The translations under genes were made by a program, and so were the position numbers. The notes under the pieces are model-generated. The model searched no databases and was not told where the DNA came from. It saw nothing but the letters and a program-made list of their open reading frames with translations. DNA of 35,562 nucleotides from Vitrella brassicaformis (Eukaryota > Sar > Vitrellaceae): NCBI GenBank assembly GCA_001179505.1, contig CDMY01000427.1:42994-78555 (forward strand). Reading direction: 5' to 3'. Of this stretch, positions 20,945 to 31,635 are shown piece after piece (within the stretch, counting starts at the first letter, position 1; each line of letters starts with the position of its first letter).

Positions 20945-22038
20945 ATGAAGGAGGAGAAGCAGAAGTCCCCGCAGGCAGTGGGAGATGCCCTGGCGGCCGT
21001 GAAGGTGGAGATCCAGAAGAAAATGGAGGAGAACGTGCGGCTGCTGGAGGCTATACAGCACGCCCGGCAGAGGGGAGGCGGCAGGCAGGAAACACTCGGG
21101 TGAGTGAGATGGATGTCGGTGGGTGGGTGGCTGCATGTGTTGCTCTGTGTGTGCGTGTGTGTGTGTTGCATGCAGCTACCTGGAGCGGCTGAACCACAAT
21201 CTCTTCTACCTGGCGCTGGTTGCCGATCAGGTGAGGGTGAGGCCGCCTTGACACCTGTTTGTCCGTGTATGGCTGTGTGTGTGTAGGCTCCCCCCCTTCC
21301 ACCCCGTGAGCACCCCCCACCGGTCACCCCTGCCACCAGCAGCGCGGGTATGCATTAACATAACACTTCTGGAACCGCACAAGTTGCAAAGGGCCACACC
21401 GACACGATGCTGCTTTCGTGGGCAGGTCAGTCGCAGGCCCCGAGTTCAGTGCCTGATATGGCCAGCCACCACCACCACCACCACCAGCAGGTACGTTCTG
21501 ATGACACACCCACACCCACACAGCGAGCTGATGAAAGATGAGTGTGTTCGTGTCCATGTGCTTAGGTGGCCATGATGCCGCCATCGGCCTCTGCAGCTGC
21601 TTCGATGGCGCAGCCACAGCCGGCACCACAGAGGGGAGCGTGGACACCACAGGTGAGACAGACAGGGAGGGAGGAGGCATTGACAGAAGGAGAGGATGTC
21701 CACTGTCGCCGCAGGAGGTGGCCAGCCTGAACAATGCCATAGGCAGGGGCGTCCAGCCGAACAGTGAGCACATAAACCGACACACACGAGCCTGCCATTC
21801 ACACAGGAATCTATTGACAATGGTGCGTGTGTTGATCTGATCAGACTATGCGGCGCTGTCGAGCATGATCGGCACCAAGTCCGCCATGGAAGTGCACGCC
21901 TTCATACAGACACAGACCGCCAAACAGAGAGGTGCGCGTTGCGAGCGACTGACTGACCCTAATGCGTTCGTTCACGTGTCTGTCTGTCCCACAGCGCCCT
22001 CTGCGGACGGCGCCCCCCCGCAGGCACATCCCATCTGA
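20945..22038 (+). CDS. SS18/SSXT (GIF-like) chromatin cofactor, 200 aa
   Basis: Eight exons: 20945-21099, 21176-21230, 21287-21347, 21426-21490, 21566-21652, 21715-21763, 21845-21931 and 21995-22038. They sum to 201 in-phase codons. Residues about 20-75 match the SSXT N-terminal region: VEIQKKMEENVRLLEAIQHA and LERLNHNLFYLALVADQ, corresponding to the helix pair by which human SS18 or plant GIF binds its partners. The rest is Pro/Gln/Ala-rich with six consecutive histidines. It also has a C-terminal segment, YAALSSMIGTKSAMEVHAFI, that I cannot place. SS18 and GIF act as transcription coactivators with SWI/SNF remodellers (family knowledge). Length and organisation fit a small GIF-like protein. 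Confidence 0.85.
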
Positions 22039-22835
22039 CATGATCATCAGGAATGACCAAGTTGATGTGCAGACTGACAAAGAGGGGCGGCTGTGGCATG
22101 TACAGATCAGACAGATGCATTTCGTACCGTGCTGTCGTGTCAATCTCTCCTTGACTGTGGCTGGTCGGTTCGTCCATGCCATCGCGGGGTCCAGGGACGT
22201 CGCTGGCCGAGTGTCCGCCACTGACGTCCCTGTATCGCGCGATGCTGTGGTAGATTCCGCCACCCAGTGGGATGAGAGAGGGTAAGTGCAATGAGCTGTG
22301 CGTGTGTTGACACAACTGACTCGTGTTGCGCTGGTGGGGCGAGACAGGCTTTGTTTAGTCGCCAAATCACGTGTCCCCGCGTTTCTCATCCGTGTGTGTC
22401 TCACATGCACAATCCTTACACACACTGCAGCCACCCACACAAATAAAGGCATGCAGCGAACCCCCCCCCCTCACCGACCCACTCTTGCATTGGCCGCACC
22501 CCAAGGCAAAGAATGCATTGCGTCCATCCATCATGGTGTGTACCCATCAGCCCTCCCTCTGCATATATGGGGGGCGAAAACTGTGTCGGCCTCTGTCTGT
22601 CTGCTCTGTCTGCTCTCTGCACTTGGAGGCCTCCGAGGCACGGATCCTCGAGACGTCACGTTGTCGTGCGTCCAAGGAGTCGTTCCTCAGAGACATAGCA
22701 GTGCAGAACAGCAGATCGCGGATGGCACGTTCTCCACAAGAGAGCACAGATAAAAGGATAGAGAGCATGGCGGCGAATTCCCATCTGTACATTCGCCCTC
22801 CCTCCTCGTTGTCTCTAATCTGGCCATCAAGCAAA
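22039..22835. other. 3' intergenic stretch without a supported gene
   Basis: Open stretches exist on both strands here, but none has a splice partner, a domain or GC-rich third positions. Probably UTRs and spacer between convergent genes. Confidence 0.55.
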
Positions 22836-25010
22836 CTAGCCGCCCTCTTGCTGCTGCAGCTGCTGCTGTGCTGTCCGTGTGGGTGCTTCTTCGTCTGGCG
22901 GCTGCTGCTGCTGCTGCTGCTGGGTGGTGGCAAAGAAGGGCGACTGGTCGATGCTCTTGCCCTTGGTCTCCAGCACATACATGTAAGTGAACACACACGC
23001 AAACAGACACAAACCTGCACACAACCACACACACAGAGGGAGGGAGGGAGGGAGGGAGGGAGAGAGGGAGGGAGAAAGGACACGTCACCCGACCCCCAGT
23101 GAGCCTCCCTGTCTGTGTGTGCAATACCTACCGGCGAAAAGCGAGTATGCGATACTGTTGGGCATGTACTTCTGGAGAAAGACCACAATCAGGGTGGATG
23201 TCCAGTTCATGGCGCTCGCCAAAGCCACTGCCGTCCCGCGGATCTCCACAGGGTAGATCTCATTCAGATAGACCCACAAGACCGGCCCGTACGCAACCGC
23301 GAAGAAAAACACGAAGCCCAGCACGCTCATCACCGACAGATACACCACCGCCTTGCTCTCCGGCCCGCCCACCATGTAGGCTATGCTCGTGGGCAGCAAC
23401 GACAGGCCCTGCCCAGCCGTGCCGATCAGCAACAGGCCCCTGCGACCGAGCGCACTGTCGATTGCCGATGCGGCCCCGATGGTGACCACGACGTTGAGAG
23501 TGGCCATGGCTGTCGAGCAGAGTGTCGCGCTGCCCTGTGGGACGCCAGCCTTGATGAAGACGTCATTCGACGCGGCGATGAAGGTGTTAATGCCGCTCCA
23601 CTGCTGCAACGCCGAGAGCACCGTGCCCACAATGATGGCGTGCCGGTGCTGGGGCGACATGGCCATGGCCGAGAGCAGCGACATCTGCTTCGATGACGCC
23701 TGGTTCGCCTCATCCACCGCCCGAACAATCTCGCTGAGTCGCCGCTCCACCTGCTCGGCGGCAGCAGAGTCGGCCGCGAGCAGCCGGCTGCCCTCGGTGG
23801 TTGTGTGTTGGGCGTCCACTGGAGTCTGCTGCGGGGGGTGGGGGGCGGGGCTGCTGGTGCGGCCGGCGGTGCTGAGAGAGGTGACGCGGCGCGACTCCGC
23901 TCTGCTCGGGGAGTCGTCAGCCGCGCCACCCCGCTTGCTCACAGACGACAGCACCAGACGCTCCAACACGTGACGGGCCTCGCCTGAACCACAGCCACGC
24001 ACACATAGGCAGAGATGCACATGCAGGTCACGTCAAGCCACATTGCGTACCCTCTCTTTTCCGCGTGACGAGGAAGTGGGGCGTTTCGAATGGGTACACG
24101 AGAGAGAAGGCGATGAAGCTGATTGCGGCCGGCACGCCGCCCAGCCCCAGGACGACGCGCCACCAGGTGTTCTCGAAGGGCGCCAGGGGCGGGGGCGACA
24201 CCGTGAGTGAGGCCTGCGGGAGGCCCAGCGCAATGGCAAACAGAATGCCGATCGTTATCATCAGCTGGTGCATCGACCTGACACAGCCAACCATGTGTCA
24301 ATGCATGCAGCACTCAACATACATGGCCTTCATCCCGCGCCCACACTTACCCATAGAAGCCCCTGGACTCCTTCTCAGTGACCTCGGCTATGTACAACGG
24401 CACCGCGACGGTCACCACACCGACGGACAGGCCCGTAATGATTCTCCCGATCAGCAGGGACCAGAAATCCACCGCCAGGGCGGACAGCAGGGCGCCGGCG
24501 ATGAAGGCAAGGTTGTTGTAAAGCAATGTCCGCCGCCGCCCGAAGGACACCAGCTGGCCGCCGATGAAACAACCCAGGGCTGGGAAGCAGTTGACAAGCA
24601 TTGACGGTGTGATTTTGTTGTTGTGTTCAGCCGCCCACCTGCTCCCGCGAAGACCATTGTGTTGATAGAGGCCTGGTTGAAGCGAGAGGCGTCGCAATCT
24701 GCACAACGGCGCACAAGGGAGCACTCAGATCATGGTCGGGACACCCATGTGTTGCTGCCTTCTGCTCACTGATTGTGACGTCGTCGCCACACCACCGGAG
24801 AGACAGCGATACCTAAACACATCGCAACACAAACAATACAAACACAAACAAACGCGTCGATGAGATGCTGCCTGACTGCGCTTCCATGGTTTCCCTTCCC
24901 TCACACACATATTCGATGGTCGTGTTGAGATTGGCGATGCTGTACCCGAACAGGAAGCTGCCGATCACGGCAGCGCAGACCAGCTGAGCTGAATAAGGCG
25001 CTACACACAT
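22836..25010 (-). CDS. MFS sugar transporter (SP family), 550 aa
   Basis: Six exons, 25010-24905, 24698-24639, 24579-24351, 24277-24051, 23983-23132 and 23014-22836, join in phase to 551 codons. Family signatures are present: SFGRRRTLLYN (the G-R-R/K loop 2-3 motif), LLIGRIITGLSVGVVTVAVP followed by LYIAEV, LQQWSGINTF in helix 7, LWVYLNEIYPVEIRG after helix 10, and LETKGKS after helix 12 (PETKG type). Twelve membrane helices are expected. The central loop is long (about residues 210-290), Ser/Ala-rich. The C-terminus has two Gln-rich runs. It probably imports hexoses or related polyols with protons or by facilitation; substrate unknown. An in-frame Met at 25055 would add 15 residues; 25010 is preferred because the upstream residues look unlike a transporter N-terminus. 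Confidence 0.93.
23036..23076. repeat. (GGGA)n tract in a transporter intron
   Basis: About nine GGGA-like units on the plus strand, preceding the final exon of the sugar transporter on the minus strand. G-runs of this density can form quadruplexes. This is probably a simple repeat. Confidence 0.9.
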
Positions 25011-25333
25011 GCCTGAGCACCAAACAGGGCAGAAACGCAGCGCATGGCAACTCATCTTTGACGGGCAAGTGCGTCAAATGAGCAGTTTCTTGCAGATCAC
25101 CTTTCCGTTGGTCACGCTTTACCATTCTCCCATCGTGAAAGCGCCAGAGGAAAGCCGCAGCGAGGTGCGACCTGAAGTGGCTTTCTCCTGCAAGCTTGGC
25201 TCGCAGAAATCAGGAGATCTTTGTTCTCTCAGCAAACGCAGCCCTCCAGAGGCTTTTCCTGTTGCCTCCAAGCCGCCCCTTTTTGTTATTTTTTTGTGTT
25301 GTTTCTGACGCACACCGAGACGCACTGGGCAGA
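25011..25333. promoter_or_regulatory. Divergent promoter with GCTCGCAGAAATC
   Basis: These 323 bases separate the sugar transporter and the nuclear-protein gene. GCTCGCAGAAATC at 25199-25211 is identical over 13 bases to 33858-33870, upstream of another presumed start. A T-rich tract (25276-25300) lies just before the plus-strand ATG. Confidence 0.5.
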
Positions 25334-27675
25334 ATGAGTGACAACATCGCTATTCGTGTGGCCTTCGGCGACTGGATCATCAGCCGACTGCGGCAGCTGC
25401 AAGATGAGAAGGGCACCGACGCCAGCAGAGCACTCAGTGGCCTCACCTGGCGCACCGAGGGCAGCGTGTTCGTGTGCGAGTGGCGCGGCAAGCAGCCCGA
25501 GATGCAGACCCTCTCCTTGTCAACGAGCATGGACCTGGTGGATGTGAAGAAGCTGAGCCCGGATCGTGGCAGAGTGAGATGGTGAAGGCCTTCAGCAGTG
25601 GGGTGGGTAAGATGGTGCTGGGTGCGGCAGGGGTGCCATTCAGCCTGGAGTGGCGCCCGCCCACCCGTGGAGGCCCGGGAGAGATGCTCGTCAATACGAC
25701 CGATCGGACAGGTGCGGCAGGCAGCTGTGTCATTCGTTCGTGGCTATGTTATGTTGGCTGGTGCTTGCCTTGACTGACAGATCGCCCACTGCCCACCGGC
25801 AAGTCGCCGTCACAGCTCGTCAAGCCATTGGCCGGTATGTAGGACCACACAACACACACATCCAGACACCCCTCGCTCTCGCTGGACACCCCGTGTGTGT
25901 TGGTTTGTGCCAGGTCCTGTTGTGCGCCGTGTGTTCCGTGGCTGGACGGCCGTGCGCGTGAGCGCTGCGGAGCAGTCGCTTATCATTGGCGAACGACAAC
26001 AAGGTCGGCACACAGACGCATGTACTCCCTGAGTGTGGCCCTCACCGTGGCATTGTTTCAGATCACATGGACACGGCTGGGCGCGCCGACGGTCGGCAGC
26101 TGGAGGAGACCGACAACAGCCTCCCCCCTCTCCCTGACCCACACACACAGCAGCAACACCCCTCTGCACCGGCCAGCAGTGCCAAGGACCACCCGCACCC
26201 GCAACAACACGACACGGCTGACGGGCGTGATTCTGCAGCCGAGGGCCCCACCGCACCCTCCACTGCTGACATTGCCCAGGCGGACGTCGATGCCATGCAC
26301 ATCGACGGCGACAAGGGCACCGACCACACCGAGGAGCGCGACTGCAACACAGCTGTGGAGCGTGTCGGTGGTCGTGTGGGTGTCGGTCACGGTGGCGAGC
26401 GAGTTGTGGCCGAGGAGGGCGAGACTGTGGTGGGTGACGGGGAGAGGGGGCTGCCCGAGACTGGCGTGTCTCCAGCCGATGGCCCCACTGCCCCCTCCAT
26501 TGCTGAGCCTCCCGCACCAGCTGCTGGGGAGACCGACACGCATATTGACAAGGACGCCGAGGCAGACGACGATACACCTGCCGATGGTGCTGACGGTGCT
26601 GTGGTTGTGGGAGGAGGTGACGAGCGATGTGGGGTGACGGAGGAAGTGGGTGTTGTGGGCGTGGGTCAACATGGCGGACAAGCCGAGGCTGAGGAGACCA
26701 CCATTGCAGCGTGTGACGGGGATGAAGGGGAGGGTCACGCCGCTGTGAATGACATGGCACCGGAGGCTCTGCACGATGGTGAGTAGGGGGAGATCAAACA
26801 AATACACATAGGGGGAGCCAATCGACTCATTCGCTGGTGTGATGTACACTGCAGGTGGTGAGGTGGCATCCAAGGCACTCTCTCCGCCATCCCCACTTCC
26901 GCACACAGACCAGCACCACGACAAGCAGCTTATGAGCGGCGACGCTGCCCCATCCATCGCCCCTCCCCCATCGCCTCCCGTCGCCTCGCCGGTGGAGATG
27001 GCCGACGCAGACATTGACGGCATGGAGGGCGATCAGCCCGACAACGACGCCACGGCCGCCGCCCTCAACAGCTGCGGCCTCGCCGGGCCGGGCTGTGAGG
27101 ACCGCAACATGCAACACGGCCTCTCTCCCATCGCACCCGGCAAGCGTCCCCGCGACCAGGCGCGGAAGAAGCAGACGGCCCAGCGTCAGCGCGAGACCCC
27201 CGAAACGGAGGAGGGTCTCCTGATCAGCGCCAAGGCCGCCCTGGAGTCCCATGCTGCCCATTCCAAGACAGACATCCACCTCGACATGGACAGCATTCAC
27301 TATGACGTGGTGGACGATGTGACGGTCAGGGTCACCGTCCCCGTGGAGCCGGACGATGGAAAGCCCTTTTCGGTGACCGAGACTGTCACGCGAGGCGGCG
27401 CCAGTGGACGTGTGGCCACACGCTCCACTGGCTGGGACTTCAGAGAGCTGTGGAGCAAGCTGGAGCAGGCTCTCGGGGTGCATGACGACGTCCCACAGCC
27501 ACCGCCGTCCAAGAAACGCCGACAGCAGTCATCCCCCACGGAATCTCGTCATGACAGTGGTGCTGCTGCTGGTGGTGGTGTCCAATATGAGGAGGCGGTC
27601 GACATGGATGTGATGGAGGAGGCGAGGAAGGCCGAGGCGGCGGAGGCAGCCGAGGCAGCTACACGCATCAACTAA
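25334..27675 (+). CDS. Acidic nuclear-type protein of unknown function (about 674 aa)
   Basis: Exons: 25334-25537, 25573-25711, 25781-25834, 25914-26003, 26062-26778 and 26855-27675. The first 68 codons and the piece from 25573 are in different frames. Either a 35-base GT-AG intron (25538-25572) joins them, which is far shorter than any other here, or one base is missing near 25571. The remaining junctions are in phase. The N-terminal ~200 residues are compact and not recognised (ISRLRQLQDEKGTDASRAL; VRRVFRGWTAVRV). The centre is long, acidic and Ala/Gly-rich, with three loose repeats around TAPS(T/I)A followed by an aspartate-rich DADIDG-like motif. The C-terminal part has basic clusters that look like nuclear localisation signals (GKRPRDQARKK; PSKKRRQQ) and a final Glu/Ala helix. 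A chromatin or RNA role is possible but not shown. Confidence 0.7.
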
Positions 27676-28261
27676 CTGACACAGAGAAGGTCAGCAGAGG
27701 GGAGACAGACACCTGTGTGTGGGGCGTCACGTTATGCATCCGTCTTTCTCTCTCTCTGTGTATGTGTGTTGCGTCTCTAGGCCGGCCGGCGATCGCTACT
27801 CCTTTTTCCTGCATACAGACCGACCAGGGGCTCAGCAAGAGGGAGAGGAGGGGAGGCCGCTATTTGTCAATTGCTTGCTTTATCTTCCTGTGTATGAGTG
27901 TGTGTATCGTCGTATGGGTCAGAGTGTATTTATATGACTCGCTGCCGTAGTCCATTACATCGCATTGCGTGTTGCCATTCTCGTTGCCCCACTCACTCAC
28001 TCACTCACTCACTCACTGCACCGTGTAAATAAGCCATCCATCGCATTGTGACGTACATGTGCCTTCCATGATGCGCATCTCCCTCTCTCTCTCTCTCTCT
28101 CCATGTGTGTATGTGTCTGTGTGTGTGTGTCTGTGTGCGCGTCTTTCCGCGAATGTGTGCTGGGTTGTGTGCATTTAAGGCTTTCTCCAGGTGATAGCCA
28201 GTGCCTACCTGGTTTGTCTGCCCACGCGCCATTGCTGCCTTGGGTCGCTGCATTCATTGTC
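27676..28261. other. Intergenic stretch with simple repeats
   Basis: Holds (ACTC)n at 27990-28016, a CT run at 28081-28101 and a GT run at 28104-28135. No gene is supported. Confidence 0.7.
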
Positions 28262-28510
28262 ATGTCTTCAGCTGCCGGCAGTGTGTCGGCGCCGATGAGT
28301 GGGGCAGAAAAGAAAGGGCAGGCAGGCAGGCAGGCAGAAAGCAATGTGATGTGCAGAAAGGCGAACAATGACCGACTGGCTGTCTTTGTTTTGTTGGTCG
28401 GATTCTGTCTGGCTGTCTCTCTGGCTGCCGGTTGGGTGATTTTGTCTCGCTATGTGGTGCATGGTGTGGAGTGTGGAGTGTCGTCTTCCGCCTGTAGCTT
28501 CCCTCTGTGA
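28262..28510 (+). CDS. Small single-pass membrane protein candidate (82 aa)
   Basis: An intronless frame starts with MSSAAGSVSAPMSGAEKKGQ and has one strong membrane segment, LAVFVLLVGFCLAVSLAAGW, at about residues 43-62. It ends with a short Cys-containing tail. Charged residues before the helix suggest a cytosolic N-terminus. No family is recognised. It may be a genuine small gene or a chance frame. Support comes from the codon pattern and the clean hydrophobic helix only. Confidence 0.4.
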   Translation: MSSAAGSVSAPMSGAEKKGQAGRQAESNVMCRKANNDRLAVFVLLVGFCLAVSLAAGWVILSRYVVHGVECGVSSSACSFPL

Positions 28511-28708
28511 TGTGTGCTCGCGAGAGTTTCCTCATCTCTCGCTGATGCACTTGTCATGAGCGGAGGCATGACAGACGAAAAACGACACAAACACAGTAGA
28601 CAAAGAGGGCACGGCATGTAAATACTTGACTCAGAAGTCATGTCTTGTTTTTACCATCCTCACGCCCCATGGGGCGCCTACAGCAGGCTGCCGCCACGCC
28701 AGCACCCA

Positions 28709-30190
28709 ATGCAGACCAGTAACACCGCTGCCCGTGAGGCTGATGCAGACATTGCAAAGGACACCGGCAGCAAAGAGGCAACAGCAGAGTTTGACGGCGC
28801 CGAGAAAGGGCCGGCTGAGTATGCGGCCGCGGCGTGTGCGGAGTGCAGTGTCATTTTCCTGCGAGGCCCTCTCTTCTGCGAGTCCATCGGCCCCGTTTCC
28901 GTGCTCTCGTCTGGTTCTGCTGGCAAGTGGCGTGTGATGGCGGCGGAGGAGGTGGTGGACCAGATGGAGAGGGCGTTCACCGATACGACTGCTGCTGCAT
29001 CGGCGCACTGGCGGGTGAGGGGGAGTGGAAGGCATCTGCAATGAGAAATTGTTGGTTCGGCTCTCTCTCTCCTTGTGATATCGGTCAGGTTGGTTCGCCT
29101 GTCTGGAAAGCAGAGGACGGCATTCTCTACGGTTCGGTGCATTCGATGGATGCATCATTCATCCATCCATCCATCCACTGATCCATCCACTGATTCATCC
29201 ATCCCCGTGTTGTTCGTCAGGTCCTTTGCTGTGCGTTAGCTGTGGTCACGTGTTGGCCTATTTCACTCTGGCTGGCGTGTCGTCCAAGCACACATTGCTG
29301 CGGCAGGTGCTGTGCGACGATAAGGGCCTCTCCCTGCAGCCTGTGCGGAGCATGGCCGATGGCACCGATGGCCAGGCCGATGGGTATGAGAAGGTACGGA
29401 CACGCTTGACCGTCCAATGTATTCGTTTGCAAGGCTGCTGGCTGCTGGCTGGTGTGTGTGTAGGTGTGTGAGGCCGACAAGGTAGATGAGAGAAAGACGT
29501 CTCCAGGCCAGCCAGGTGACTACTTGCCGATGAGACTGTCTCGTGCACAGCTGCATAAATTGCTTTCCTGTTTCGTCTTCCTGCGTATAGATGACGCATC
29601 GCGTGTCGATACGCCTGCCGTCGACGGTGGTGCTCCGGCTGCATCGCCCTCCCCCTCCCCCGCAGCTGCATCGCCGTCCATGTCTGTGTCTCCTCCCCCC
29701 CGCATTGGCCAACCGAAACCCATCCCGCTCAAACCGAAGGGGGCCGTCCGCAAGCAGAGGGGACAGAGCACGCCACTCCTGCCTCAGACATACTCGATGC
29801 CCGTCTCACCTCCGCCCGCACAAATCCTTCGGTACACACACACATACGCTGCATACGCTGTATACGCTGTGTCTCTGTTGCATTTGTTCATGCTCGTTCC
29901 TGCAGTCACTCTGGCGGTGTGGGTGCGCCCCGGCACGCTCAACAGAAGAAGCGGTCGATGCTGTCCCGGCCGAACCACATGCCCATCCCCAAGAAATGCC
30001 GCAGCGGTGTGCTGGGGGCGAGCCCACTCGCATCGCCATCAGTGCCTGCAACCAGTGGCGATGTGCGCCATCAGGTATCTATCTCGGCGCCTCATGGATG
30101 GATGAATGGATCAAGATGGCCATTGTGTATGTGTGTGCGTGTCAGGTGGCTTCTCCGGCGGGCAAGGGTGCTGCGGGAGGGCAGCAGTGA
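28709..30190 (+). CDS. Mis18/Yippee-like zinc-binding protein (342 aa)
   Basis: Seven exons, 28709-29014, 29089-29131, 29221-29393, 29464-29515, 29591-29831, 29906-30074 and 30146-30190, join in phase to 343 codons. Residues 43-46 (CAEC) and 121-124 (CVSC, followed by GHVLAYF) form two CxxC knuckles about 75 residues apart, with FLRGPLF and LYGPLLCVSCG around them. This is the layout of the Mis18/Yippee zinc-binding beta fold. Mis18 proteins help load the centromeric histone CENP-A (family knowledge); whether this one does is unknown. The C-terminal half is disordered: a Ser/Pro-rich part and basic clusters (KPKGAVRKQRGQ; QQKKRSMLSRP) compatible with nuclear location. An in-frame Met at 28640 would extend the N-terminus by 23 residues. 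The short CCATGGGGCG context does not decide between them. Confidence 0.65.
29161..29206. repeat. (ATCC)n repeat in an intron
   Basis: Imperfect ATCC units in the 89-base intron 29132-29220 of the Mis18-like gene. Confidence 0.85.
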
Positions 30191-30461
30191 GACTGCGACA
30201 TGAGACACCACATATTCGTGTGAGGAGAGCGATTGCAGTGAGGGGTTCATTTGTGGAGGGTCTGCAGTGACGTGTTTGCTGCCGACGAATACGTGAAGAC
30301 AGGAGTCGGACGGACGGGTGGATCGATGGATGTGCGTGGGCCCTTTTGCATATGGCGACTGTATATAGACATCGCATCCATGGTTATCGGTGTGAATGTT
30401 TGCACCTCATCGTGGAAGGTCTGTTCATGCACGTCTTCAACTAGTCATTGAACTGCCGTCA

Positions 30462-30484
30462 GATATAAATTGTAGGCAGAGATC
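30462..30484 (-). repeat. Introner-like repeat core, copy 8
   Basis: Core ATATAAATTGTAGGCAGAGA. It lies 60 bases from copy 9 in the same orientation. No exons were recognised beside it. Confidence 0.6.
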
Positions 30485-30521
30485 GAGAGGAGCGACGAAG
30501 ACACGATTAACCAATCGTCAG

Positions 30522-30545
30522 CATATAAAATGTAGGCAGCGGTTG
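30522..30545 (-). repeat. Introner-like repeat core, copy 9
   Basis: Core ATATAAAATGTAGGCAGCGG, the closest to the family consensus after copy 3. It lies in an otherwise gene-poor stretch. Confidence 0.65.
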
Positions 30546-30740
30546 TACAGAAGACGCCTCCCTTCTGCAGCTGACGCACTCCCTCCCTGCTTGCCTCCCT
30601 GTGGGCGTCATCGACCGACGCAAGCAGCAACGAAGGGCGAACAGTCGACGTCGGGCTTGTGTGTTGCTCCTAAAAAGAGAAGGTGGACGCCACACTCCAG
30701 TGTGGTGACGATGCACACCTCACACATCACCTCGCAATTC

Positions 30741-30797
30741 TGACGCCTGGTTGTGGGATGGGGCGGTCTTCTTCACGTTCGTCGGTTCCGGCATCGT
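30741..30797 (-). repeat. 57-bp direct repeat, unit 1
   Basis: Begins TGACGCCTGGTTGTGGGATG and is 56/57 identical to 30961-31017. Read on the minus strand it may be exon-like: unit 2 reads TMPEPTNMKKTAPSHNQAS, and unit 1 has Val for Met in the same frame. The frame is not maintained into the flanks of unit 1. Confidence 0.9.
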
Positions 30798-30960
30798 AGA
30801 GAAGGCCGACGAAGTTGAATGTTCAACTTGAACTTGTCAAGTTCGCCAAATGGGGGCTCTGTGAGGAAGCTGTGTCGGCGTGGCTGGCCGTCGTGTCGGC
30901 ATTGAACCTCAGCTGAAGCCTGGGCGGTGCCGAGGGGACGAGGCGCGAGGACGGTCTCGG

Positions 30961-31017
30961 TGACGCCTGGTTGTGGGATGGGGCGGTCTTCTTCATGTTC
31001 GTCGGTTCCGGCATCGT
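30961..31017 (-). repeat. 57-bp direct repeat, unit 2
   Basis: It lies 220 bases from unit 1. The flanking sequence also shows diverged similarity (GAGCCCCCAT in both on the minus strand), so the repeat unit is probably a ~220-bp tandem duplication whose ends have diverged. Confidence 0.9.
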
Positions 31018-31056
31018 CACATACAACAAAACTTGAATGCCAACAAATTCTCGTGA

Positions 31057-31426
31057 TGGGGGCTCGGTCGCAACTTGCTCGGTCGTGGGGGCAACCCGAT
31101 CCACTGAACCAGGCCAGCAAGCGATTCAATTGATATTCACTGTGATGGTTCGTGGCTCTTCTGTACCCGATTGAGGCCATCCAGCGGTCCTTGTGACCTC
31201 TGCAATGCTCTCCACACGCTTTAGCAGACAGCCACAAACTTAACCAGGGCTTTGAAGGGTTGCCGACGGCCAACGCGTTGAATGGATAATCACTTGCAGC
31301 CGATATAAAAAGCAGGCAGCGATTGAGACGTCTGACGAGCAAAGACACACAGAACACCGGCGAGTCACATCTTGGATGAATGTCTCCTCATGTCTCCCCT
31401 CCTTCTCTCGTGCTCACTCTGTAAAG
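31057..31426 (-). repeat. Right copy of the dispersed ~370-bp block
   Basis: Counterpart of 283-650, with the same order of elements and a nearly identical donor-like end. The open frame after the AG acceptor is conserved between copies. The clathrin fragment lies immediately upstream in the minus-strand direction. Confidence 0.8.
31302..31337 (-). repeat. Introner-like repeat core, copy 10
   Basis: Core GATATAAAAAGCAGGCAGCG, then ATTGAGACGTCTGAC, within the right copy of the dispersed block. A minus-strand GTGAGCACGAGAG site at 31417 precedes it, as in copy 1. Confidence 0.75.
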
Positions 31427-31591
31427 GCCTCTCCATCGCTGATGGGGCGGATTGCAACACCATCTCTATGAATGGCACAAGCACCGTGAAGCACGCAGCC
31501 CACGGCAGCTGGGAAAAAGAAACAATGGCGCTACACACAGTGATTGGCCCTATCTCTCGTCCAAACACGATATCGATTGCAGTGAAGCGCA

Positions 31592-31628
31592 TGTGTGTGT
31601 GTGTGTGTGTGTGTGTGCTTGTGTGTGT
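31592..31628. repeat. (GT)n microsatellite
   Basis: GT run adjoining the last clathrin-like exon, within the presumed following intron. Confidence 0.9.
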
Positions 31629-31635
31629 CACCCAC

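Larger units (their letters stand above)
30191..30740. other. Stretch without a supported gene
   Basis: It contains introner-like copies 8 and 9 in tandem order and no recognisable exon pair. It marks the left boundary of the repeat-rich right arm. Confidence 0.5.

Noticed and set aside
21841-22452. 203-codon open frame on the minus strand
   Set aside because: It overlaps the last exons of the SS18-like gene, has no recognisable domain and no splice partners.
22547-23188. 213-codon open frame on the minus strand beside the sugar transporter
   Set aside because: It is a shifted frame over the last transporter exons and a GGGA repeat. The true frame carries the LETKGKS signature.
25810-27023. 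Long open frames of more than 300 codons on the minus strand
   Set aside because: They lie opposite the plus-strand nuclear-protein exons, whose frame splices in phase and has the coding-like third-position pattern. The antisense frames are His/Pro/Arg-rich by composition.
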